Source of the DNA: Hominiventricola aquisgranensis
GTDB lineage: Bacteria; Bacillota; Clostridia; Lachnospirales; Lachnospiraceae
NCBI RefSeq assembly: GCF_040096225.1
Contig: NZ_JBBMFC010000041.1
Coordinates: 1-11,561, forward strand
Length of the DNA: 11,561 nucleotides
Direction: 5' to 3'
The notes beneath the pieces were generated by a model. That model saw only the letters and a list, made by a program, of their open reading frames with translations. It was not told the DNA's origin and did not search any database. This document shows positions 6,178 to 11,561 of the stretch, one piece after another. How positions within the stretch are numbered: position 1 is the stretch's first letter; each line of letters begins with the position of its first letter. The translations under genes were made by a program, and so were the position numbers.

Positions 6178-7647
6178 ATGCTTTATATTGGAGTGGATTT
6201 GGGGACATCTGCAGTTAAATTGCTTCTGATGGACGGAGAAGGACAGATCAGGAAGATTGTTTCCAGAGAATATCCTATTTATTTTCCACATCCGGGCTGG
6301 TCGGAGCAGAATCCGGAGGACTGGTTTGCAGGAACGATGGACGGACTGAAAGAACTGCTGGATGGTTGTGACAGATCAGAGGTAGCAGGTATCAGTTTTG
6401 GCGGACAGATGCACGGATTGGTGATCCTGGACAAGGAGGATCAGGTGATTCGACCGGCACTTTTGTGGAACGATGGCCGTACTTATGAAGAATGCGATTA
6501 CCTGAACAATGTGATCGGAAAGGAGAAGCTTTCTGAATACACAGCGAATATTTCCTTTACCGGATTTACCGCACCGAAGATTCTGTGGGTAAAGAATAAG
6601 GAACCAGAGAATTTTGCACGGATCGCAAAGATCATGCTTCCGAAGGATTATATTGCTTATCGGTTGTCCGGTGTACACTGTACGGATGTATCAGATGCAT
6701 CCGGTATGCTGATCTTCGATGTAAAGAACCGCTGCTGGTCAAAGGAGATGTGCAAGATCTGCGGAGTCAGAGAGAATCAGCTTGCAAAGGTCTATGAATC
6801 CTATGAGACCGTGGGAACCGTGCTTCCGGCGATTGCAGACGAGCTTGGAATTCCGCACACAGTGAAGGTGGCAGCCGGAGCCGGAGACAATGCGGCGGCA
6901 GCAGTGGGAACCGGAACTGTTGGTGATGGAATGTGCAATATTTCTCTGGGAACCAGCGGAACGATTTTTATTTCCTCTGAAAAATTTGGCGTAGACAAGC
7001 ACAATGCCCTGCATGCGTTTGCTCATGCAGACGGACATTATCATCTGATGGGATGCATGCTCAGTGCAGCTTCCTGTAATAAATGGTGGATGGATGAGAT
7101 CATCGGGACCAAAGACTATGCCCAGGAGCAGAAAGCTATCACAAAGCTTGGCGAGAATCATGTATATTTTCTGCCGTATCTGATGGGCGAGCGTTCCCCG
7201 CATAATAATCCGAATGCAAGAGGAACATTCATTGGCATGACGATGGATACCAGCCGGGCGGATATGACGCAGGCAGTATTGGAAGGTGTGGCATTTGCAC
7301 TGCGGGATTCTCTGGAGGTGGCAAAATCACTGGGGATCAAGATTGAGCGCACCAAGATCTGTGGTGGTGGAGCCAAGAGCCCGTTGTGGAGAAAGATCAT
7401 TGCAAATGTCATGAATCTGAAAGTAGATATGATCGAGAGCGAGGAAGGACCGGCACTGGGCGGAGCCATGCTGGCAGCTGTTGCCTGCGGAGAATATGAA
7501 AATGTGGAAGCGGCAGCAGATAAGCTTGTGAAGATCATCGGCACTGTAGAGCCGGAGCCGGAACTGGTAGCAAAATACGAAGAGAGATATCAGCAGTTCC
7601 GTCAGATCTACCCGGCATGCAAGCCGTTGTTTGAGATCATCAAATAA
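6178..7647 (+). CDS. xylB: Xylulokinase (FGGY carbohydrate kinase)
   Basis: This 489-residue cytoplasmic kinase phosphorylates D-xylulose with ATP to give xylulose 5-phosphate for the pentose phosphate pathway. The N-terminal GVDLGTSAVK (residues 5-14) is the phosphate loop. GQMHGLV (76-82) carries the Met-His pair seen in the xylulose site of XylB, and LLWNDGRT lies at 95-102. GAGDN (234-238) carries the likely catalytic Asp237. LGTSGT (257-262) and GGGAKSPLW (396-404) are the usual C-terminal nucleotide-binding segments. The length is typical. AAGAGGAGG lies 7 bases upstream of the ATG. No xylose isomerase or transporter is next to it, which is unusual for xylose operons, so the substrate could come from elsewhere. 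Specificity for another ketose is possible, but the MHG motif favours xylulose. Confidence 0.92.
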   Translation: MLYIGVDLGTSAVKLLLMDGEGQIRKIVSREYPIYFPHPGWSEQNPEDWFAGTMDGLKELLDGCDRSEVAGISFGGQMHGLVILDKEDQVIRPALLWNDGRTYEECDYLNNVIGKEKLSEYTANISFTGFTAPKILWVKNKEPENFARIAKIMLPKDYIAYRLSGVHCTDVSDASGMLIFDVKNRCWSKEMCKICGVRENQLAKVYESYETVGTVLPAIADELGIPHTVKVAAGAGDNAAAAVGTGTVGDGMCNISLGTSGTIFISSEKFGVDKHNALHAFAHADGHYHLMGCMLSAASCNKWWMDEIIGTKDYAQEQKAITKLGENHVYFLPYLMGERSPHNNPNARGTFIGMTMDTSRADMTQAVLEGVAFALRDSLEVAKSLGIKIERTKICGGGAKSPLWRKIIANVMNLKVDMIESEEGPALGGAMLAAVACGEYENVEAAADKLVKIIGTVEPEPELVAKYEERYQQFRQIYPACKPLFEIIK

Positions 7648-7703
7648 GATGAAGTAAAAGGCAGTAAGCCGTTACGGAATTGTTAACAATATATGAAACT
7701 TCT

Positions 7704-7732
7704 ACAGAGTGCGTGCAGACGCACTCTGTTTA
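7704..7732 (+). terminator. Perfect 11-bp inverted repeat: xylB terminator or ptsH operator
   Basis: ACAGAGTGCGT (7704-7714) pairs exactly with ACGCACTCTGT (7719-7729) around a GCAG loop. Only TTTATGTT follows, so the T-tail is weak. The repeat ends just before the extended -10 of the next gene and overlaps where its -35 should be, which is operator geometry. The next unit encodes a TetR regulator, so autoregulation is one possibility. Confidence 0.6.
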
Positions 7733-7741
7733 TGTTATACT
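7733..7741 (+). promoter_or_regulatory. Extended -10 promoter of the HPr-TetR unit
   Basis: TGTTATACT (7733-7741) gives a TATACT -10 with an extended TG. The expected -35 position (about 7713-7718) falls inside the 26-bp inverted repeat and has no good match. A 12-bp palindrome, ATTGTTAACAAT (7679-7690), lies upstream and is unexplained. Confidence 0.45.
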
Positions 7742-7770
7742 AGGAGCTGTATGACAGGGGGAAACTGATT

Positions 7771-8052
7771 ATGGTAAGTAAAAATATAACTGTACAGAAT
7801 GAAGAAGGAATCCATTTGAGACCGGCGAGCATGCTGGTAGACCAGGCAAACAAATTCCGTTCCCGCATCAGACTGCAGAGCGGTGAACATGAGAGAAACT
7901 GTAAGAGTCTTATGAGTCTTCTTGCATTTCCAATCTGCCCGGGAACAGAAGTGACGATCCAGTGTGAAGGTGAAGACGAAGAAGAGGCACTGAAGGCAAT
8001 GTTGGATTGTATTCATAAACTGAAGGAAATACAACCGGAAACAAAAGGGTAA
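7771..8052 (+). CDS. ptsH: HPr family phosphocarrier protein
   Basis: This is a 93-residue small cytoplasmic protein of the sugar phosphotransferase system. His15 in GIHLRPAS (13-20) is the site phosphorylated by enzyme I. Ser46 in NCKSLMS (43-49) is the site phosphorylated by HPr kinase, and Ser46-phospho-HPr is the CcpA corepressor in Firmicutes. Having both residues argues for a true HPr rather than Crh, which lacks the histidine. A short tail after residue 85 is slightly longer than usual. The ribosome binding site is GGGGG, nine bases before the ATG. HPr genes are commonly followed by ptsI; here a TetR regulator follows after 8 bases. It may therefore be a second HPr-like protein of the genome rather than the main one. 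Confidence 0.9.
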   Translation: MVSKNITVQNEEGIHLRPASMLVDQANKFRSRIRLQSGEHERNCKSLMSLLAFPICPGTEVTIQCEGEDEEEALKAMLDCIHKLKEIQPETKG

Positions 8053-8060
8053 GTCTCAGA

Positions 8061-8651
8061 ATGGCTAAGAAAAATCTCAAGAAAACCAAGAGTAAGATCG
8101 TATCTGCTGCATGGAAACTGTTCTATGAGCAGGGGTACGAGGACACGACCATAGAGGAAATCATTGAAGAGTCCGGGACTTCCAAGGGATCTTTTTACCA
8201 TTATTTTGAAGGAAAAGATGCACTGCTCGGTTCTCTTGCCTATATGATGGATGAGAAATACGAGGAACTGGAGCCGACGATCGCAGATGATGCAGACAGT
8301 TACGAGGTGCTGTTATATCTGAACCGTGAACTGCTGACCATGATTGAAGAGACCATTAACATGGAGCTTCTGACCCGGCTTTATTCCACGCAGCTCACCA
8401 CTCACGGTGACCGGCCGCTGCTGGATCATGGCAGGACGTATTATAAGCTGCTTCGGAAGATCATCACCCGTGGACAGGAGCAGGGAACGCTCCGGGCAGA
8501 TATGCGGGTCAATGAGCTGGTGCGCTATTATGCCATGTGTGAGCGGGCGCTTCTGTATGAATGGTGTCTGCGGAAGGGCGAATACTCTCTGTCAGAAGAG
8601 GCAGAGTGTAAATTTCCGATGATGATTGCAAGTATGAAGACGAAAAACTAG
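8061..8651 (+). CDS. TetR/AcrR-family transcriptional regulator
   Basis: A 196-residue DNA-binding repressor-type protein. The N-terminal three-helix domain includes a helix-turn-helix at about residues 29-49, with TTIEEIIEESG followed by the recognition helix segment SKGSFYHYFEGKDAL. The C-terminal part, all helical, would form the dimer and ligand pocket; the ligand is not predictable. The ATG is 8 bases after the HPr stop and has only a weak site, AAAAGGG, inside the HPr end, so translation is probably coupled. Possible targets are its own promoter, next to the 26-bp inverted repeat at 7704-7729, and putP downstream. A smaller inverted repeat (TAAAGT and ACTTTA at 8654-8669) lies just upstream of the putP promoter but does not resemble the larger one. 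Confidence 0.88.
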   Translation: MAKKNLKKTKSKIVSAAWKLFYEQGYEDTTIEEIIEESGTSKGSFYHYFEGKDALLGSLAYMMDEKYEELEPTIADDADSYEVLLYLNRELLTMIEETINMELLTRLYSTQLTTHGDRPLLDHGRTYYKLLRKIITRGQEQGTLRADMRVNELVRYYAMCERALLYEWCLRKGEYSLSEEAECKFPMMIASMKTKN

Positions 8652-8676
8652 AATAAAGTCTATACTTTACTCTGTA

Positions 8677-8705
8677 TTGTATCCTGTTTTATATTGTGCT
8701 AGAAT
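8677..8705 (+). promoter_or_regulatory. Promoter of putP
   Basis: TTGTAT (8677-8682) is followed after 17 bases by TAGAAT (8700-8705), with an extended TG at 8697-8698. The leader is about 60 bases long and A+T-rich. A weak hairpin lies at 8716-8738. Confidence 0.65.
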
Positions 8706-8772
8706 GCATGACATATGCGAAAATAAAGTATTTTTTGCAGAAAATAAATATAGAACGTGAGGGAGAACAAGA

Positions 8773-10299
8773 ATGAGTACTATACAGATCTTGATGCTGG
8801 CGACAATTCTGGTCTATCTGATTGGAATGGTAGCCATCGGTGCAGTTCTGGCAAAGGAGAACCGGACTACCGACGATTTTTATCTTGGAGGCAGAAAATT
8901 AGGCCCGTTTGTGACGGCCATGAGTGCAGAAGCATCTGACATGAGCAGCTGGCTTCTTATGGGACTTCCGGGAGTTGCATACCTGACAGGTACTGCAGAT
9001 GCTGCATGGACAGCCATTGGTCTTGCCATCGGAACCTATGTAAACTGGCTCCTGGTTGCAAAACGTCTTCGTAATTATACCCATGTGTGTAACAATTCCA
9101 CCACGCTGCCGTTGTTCTTTTCTAATCGGTATCGTGATGAAAAGAGAGCACTGTCTGTGATCGCAGCAGTTCTGATCATTATTTTCTTTGTACCCTATAC
9201 CGCATCCGGTTTTGCTGCCTGCGGAAAATTATTTGCAAATCTGTTTGGTCTTGATTATGTTCCGGCTATGATCATCAGTGCGATTGTGATTGTGGCTTAC
9301 ACGACTCTGGGCGGATTTCTGGCAGCAAGTACCACGGACTTTGTACAGAGTATCGTTATGACACTGGCGATTATTGTGGTATTTGGTTTTGGTATCACGA
9401 AAGTCGGAAGCTTTGAGGCAGTTATGGCCAATGCGCAGTCCATGGCAGGATACTTCAGTCTGACACAGATCCATGATGCGGCAACTGGAACAGCATCACC
9501 TTATGGAATCCTGACGATCTTCTCCATGCTGGCATGGGGACTTGGATATTTTGGAATGCCTCATGTACTGCTTCGTTTTATGGCAATTGAAGATGTAAAG
9601 AAGCTGAAGCTTTCCAGAAGAGTGGCAACTGTATGGGTTGTGATCTCCATGTTTGTTGCAGTCTTCATCGGAGTAATCGGTAATGCAATGTCCAAAGTCG
9701 GCGTGATCCCGACACTGGAGGATCCGGAGACCATCATTATCGTGGTGGCAGGCGTGATCTCTCAGCATGGTGTGCTGGCTGCTATCGTAGCAGGTCTGAT
9801 CCTGGCAGGTATTCTGGCAGCGACCATGTCCACCGCAGATTCTCAGCTTCTGGCGGCATCCTCCAGCGCTTCTCAGAATATTCTGAAAGAAGTATTTATG
9901 AAGGATATGAGTGAGAAGACCGGTATGCTGATCGCGCGTATCACCGTTCTGATCATTGCTCTGATCGGTGTATTTATCGCAAGAGATCCGAACAGCTCTG
10001 TATTCCAGATCGTATCCTTTGCATGGGCAGGTTTCGGTGCTTCCTTCGGACCACTGGTTCTGATGGCACTGTTCTGGAAACGCTCCACTCTGCAGGGTGC
10101 ACTGGCTGGTATGGTCAGCGGTGGAGTTATGGTATTTGTATGGAAATTCCTGATCCGTCCCATGGGTGGCGCACTTGGAATCTACGAGCTTCTTCCGGCA
10201 TTCCTGGTTGGCCTGGCTGTGAACGTGATCGTCAGCCTTCTGACTCCGGTTCCATCCAAAGAGATTCAGGACGAATTTGAGAAAGTGGCTAAGATGTAG
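8773..10299 (+). CDS. putP: Sodium/proline symporter (SSS family, PutP type)
   Basis: This 508-residue inner-membrane transporter moves proline inward with sodium. It aligns over its full length with E. coli PutP. FYLGGRKLGPFVTAMSAEASDMSSW (residues 36-60, key ASDMS at 54-58) carries the Asp56/Ser58 counterparts of the E. coli sodium-site residues. LLMGLPG follows. WGLGYFGMPH lies at 255-264. MST at 352-354 in LAATMSTADSQ contributes the second part of the sodium site. WAGFGASFGP lies at 418-427. About 12-13 hydrophobic segments are visible, as in the family. GAGGGAGA lies about 6 bases before the ATG. It is transcribed alone, with its own promoter and a strong terminator. No proline dehydrogenase is in the window, so osmotic uptake or use as a Stickland substrate is open. 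A relative such as PanF is less likely given the PutP-like motifs. Confidence 0.93.
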   Translation: MSTIQILMLATILVYLIGMVAIGAVLAKENRTTDDFYLGGRKLGPFVTAMSAEASDMSSWLLMGLPGVAYLTGTADAAWTAIGLAIGTYVNWLLVAKRLRNYTHVCNNSTTLPLFFSNRYRDEKRALSVIAAVLIIIFFVPYTASGFAACGKLFANLFGLDYVPAMIISAIVIVAYTTLGGFLAASTTDFVQSIVMTLAIIVVFGFGITKVGSFEAVMANAQSMAGYFSLTQIHDAATGTASPYGILTIFSMLAWGLGYFGMPHVLLRFMAIEDVKKLKLSRRVATVWVVISMFVAVFIGVIGNAMSKVGVIPTLEDPETIIIVVAGVISQHGVLAAIVAGLILAGILAATMSTADSQLLAASSSASQNILKEVFMKDMSEKTGMLIARITVLIIALIGVFIARDPNSSVFQIVSFAWAGFGASFGPLVLMALFWKRSTLQGALAGMVSGGVMVFVWKFLIRPMGGALGIYELLPAFLVGLAVNVIVSLLTPVPSKEIQDEFEKVAKM

Positions 10300-10310
10300 T
10301 GTGTGTAAAT

Positions 10311-10349
10311 AAAAAAGTGGCGATCGTTAAAAGACCGCTGCTTTTTTTT
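10311..10349 (+). terminator. Intrinsic terminator of putP
   Basis: AAAAAAGTGGCG (10311-10322) pairs, with G-T wobbles, with the CGCTGCTTTTTT side ending near 10347, and the last eight bases (10342-10349) are all T. The region after it (10350-10452) has a short TTTCG/CGAAA hairpin and otherwise only the next promoter. Confidence 0.85.
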
Positions 10350-10415
10350 ACGGATTTCGAAAAATCGAAAGCTGATTTCGCAAAAACAAAATCATAAAAC
10401 CTGTTTTTATGCTAC

Positions 10416-10421
10416 TATAAT
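10416..10421 (+). promoter_or_regulatory. Possible -10 of the membrane protein gene
   Basis: A perfect TATAAT (10416-10421) lies 31 bases before the start codon, but no convincing -35 is 17 bases upstream. The start site would be near 10428, leaving a very short leader. Confidence 0.4.
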
Positions 10422-10448
10422 AGCAGCATATAGAAACGGAGAGATAAG

Positions 10449-10487
10449 ATGAATGACAAAGAACGATACAGAGAAGCAGTTTTATAA
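10449..10487 (+). other. Overlapping 12-codon frame that competes with the main start
   Basis: The sequence ATGAATG holds two start codons in different frames. The first (10449) lies seven bases after GGAG (10438-10441) and encodes MNDKERYREAVL before a TAA. The second (10453), eleven bases away, opens the long gene. The better-placed start therefore gives only a short peptide. This could lower translation of the long frame, or it could be chance. Confidence 0.35.
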
Positions 10488-11373
10488 ATCTCGTAAATTT
10501 TTAGTTTTAGTTATTTTATTGGGTCTTTGTATTTTTGAAGTAATGATGGTGAGATGCTTATATTATTATAAGCTGGTCAATTTTCCGTGGATAGAAACAG
10601 CATATTATGTATCGCAAATCGCAAGTAGTTTATTTGTTAGTGGAGGTGTAATTGTTGCTGTATGGCAATATTATTTGTCGCGTAAAAGCACAAAGATAGA
10701 TCTGGAATTAAGTCAAGTTCAACGGGCAATTGATCTATCCGAATATTATAAAGATAATATTTTAATCTATCTTCCGGCAATTAAATATGTTTTTGATCAA
10801 TCAGGAGCAACAAAGATTCTTGATACGATTCATACTGAAAGTATGCAGCGTTTCGATAAAGCAGAATTAGAAAGGCTGCTTACACCCAATCAGATAAAGG
10901 GGTTACAGCAATTACAGAAATCTTCTGATTTTTTGAAAGCTGTTTTGGAAGCAAATGATATTTACAATTTGAAAATGAATATTCGAGGGGAAGAAGAGGA
11001 ACAGATAGTAGCAGGAAAGAAAAAACGTGTTCTTAAGATTGATTCTACTTCTGTAAGCATTGCATTTATGTCGAATCTGATCAACCGTGTATTAAATAAT
11101 ATGGAATATTTTGCATTACATTTCAGGCATTTTACAGCAGATGAAACAGTAGTCTATCAATCACTTCATCAGACATATATCAAGTTTATGCCATATTTTT
11201 ATTATTACATTGCAAGAGCAAATGAAAATTCGACAGATAAATTGTATACAAATGTAATTTGGTTATACGGAAGCTGGAAAAGTAAAAGCATTTCTAAAAA
11301 TGAAGAGCATGCTGAAAATGCGGATTCGTTAATTGATGTTGGAACGACTGTAAGTCGATATCAACATAATTGA
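10453..11373 (+). CDS. Unrecognised protein with two membrane segments and a helical domain
   Basis: This is a 306-residue membrane protein of unknown function. Two hydrophobic segments, about residues 16-38 (LVLVILLGLCIFEVMMV core) and 50-74, are joined by a short loop. The remaining ~230 residues are charged, helical and presumably cytoplasmic, with a basic stretch KKKR near 189-192. The layout and the pattern of charged helices after the second segment recall DUF4760-type proteins, but I cannot confirm this. Codon use and base composition are visibly more A+T-rich than in putP or the lipoproteins, which suggests a separate origin. The upstream terminator of putP and its own promoter make it a single-gene unit; its stop codon overlaps the -35 of the next small unit. 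The start at 10453 is the only one that opens this frame with a nearby ribosome binding site, and the spacing is long (see the overlapping short frame). Two-segment anchors with a cytoplasmic domain occur in many accessory and defence proteins, but nothing here proves such a role. Confidence 0.7.
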   Translation: MTKNDTEKQFYKSRKFLVLVILLGLCIFEVMMVRCLYYYKLVNFPWIETAYYVSQIASSLFVSGGVIVAVWQYYLSRKSTKIDLELSQVQRAIDLSEYYKDNILIYLPAIKYVFDQSGATKILDTIHTESMQRFDKAELERLLTPNQIKGLQQLQKSSDFLKAVLEANDIYNLKMNIRGEEEEQIVAGKKKRVLKIDSTSVSIAFMSNLINRVLNNMEYFALHFRHFTADETVVYQSLHQTYIKFMPYFYYYIARANENSTDKLYTNVIWLYGSWKSKSISKNEEHAENADSLIDVGTTVSRYQHN

Positions 11374-11398
11374 CATAACAACTAAAATGGAATATTAT
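11370..11398 (+). promoter_or_regulatory. Near-consensus promoter of a small transcription unit
   Basis: A perfect TTGACA (11370-11375), overlapping the stop codon of the previous gene, is followed after 17 bases by TATTAT (11393-11398). The -10 lies in a 12-base palindrome, ATATTATAATAT (11392-11403). Confidence 0.65.
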
Positions 11399-11439
11399 AA
11401 TATCATATAAGATGCATATTCATCTAAAGGAGGTACGCT

Positions 11440-11469
11440 ATGGGTGTTGGAGGAACTACAGTTTTTTGA
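11440..11469 (+). CDS. Nine-codon reading frame with a strong ribosome binding site
   Basis: AAAGGAGG (11426-11433) lies six bases before an ATG that encodes MGVGGTTVF and then TGA. The signals are better than for most long genes here. It could be a real micro-peptide, a leader peptide, or the start of a gene since lost. The run of six T before the stop would allow a -1 shift that adds fourteen residues before a TAA at about 11507-11509. The product family is not recognised. Confidence 0.4.
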   Translation: MGVGGTTVF

Positions 11470-11515
11470 ATGATATAATAACAATAAGGGGCTGTAAAAT
11501 AAGTCCCTAATATAA

Positions 11516-11557
11516 GAAACGCCAATTCCGGCAAATGTCGGTTTTGGCGTTTCTTTG
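11516..11557 (+). terminator. Strong terminator of the small transcription unit
   Basis: GAAACGCCAA (11516-11525) pairs with TTGGCGTTTC (11544-11553), and CCG pairs with CGG inside, separated by a symmetric TT/TT bulge. A short T-rich tail follows. The long stem could also terminate a transcript arriving from the other side. Confidence 0.75.
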
Positions 11558-11561
11558 TATT

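Noticed and set aside
1..11561. CRISPR array, tRNA, rRNA or phage structural genes
   Set aside because: No regularly spaced repeats, cloverleaf-like sequences, rRNA-like stretches or phage protein motifs were seen anywhere in the window.

Overview
The window looks like chromosomal DNA from a gut-type Clostridia bacterium, most likely a Lachnospiraceae relative. This is inferred from strong AGGAGG-type ribosome binding sites, TATAAT-like promoters often with an extended TG, a YqeG-family phosphatase, GerMN/DUF3298-like lipoproteins and an HPr carrying both His15 and Ser46. No rRNA, tRNA or CRISPR array was seen. Most of it reads as ordinary core or near-core genome. The two edges look more like accessory DNA.

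Left edge (1-235): a minus-strand gene starts at base 3 and leaves the window. Its GGAGG site lies inside a perfect 14-bp hairpin. Beside it is the unrecognised C-terminal end of a plus-strand reading frame. Next come rpiB (309-761) with its own promoter and terminator, and a convergent, tightly coupled minus-strand pair: a YqeG-type HAD phosphatase and a Y-family DNA polymerase (2771-948).

Middle (2772-6067): a divergent intergenic region carries promoters for both directions. On the plus strand follow two secreted lipoproteins, a GerMN plus DUF3298-like protein and a larger DUF3298-like protein with a 12-residue tandem repeat. A strong terminator ends the block.

Sugar and transport block (6068-10349): xylulokinase xylB has a promoter whose -10 overlaps a good candidate CcpA operator. 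Next comes a two-gene unit of an HPr phosphocarrier and a TetR-family regulator, preceded by a 26-bp palindrome that could be a terminator, an operator or both. Then comes a PutP-type sodium/proline symporter with its own promoter and terminator. HPr phosphorylated on Ser46 is the classical CcpA corepressor, so xylB, its operator and the neighbouring HPr make functional sense together, although HPr genes are usually constitutive and the link is only inferred.

Right edge (10350-11561): a visibly A+T-rich gene encodes an unrecognised protein with two membrane segments and a long helical cytoplasmic domain (possibly DUF4760-like). It is followed by a compact transcription unit with a near-consensus promoter, a near-perfect ribosome binding site, a nine-codon reading frame and a strong terminator. 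This edge and the left-edge hairpin are the most unusual parts. No clearly new multi-gene system is visible.
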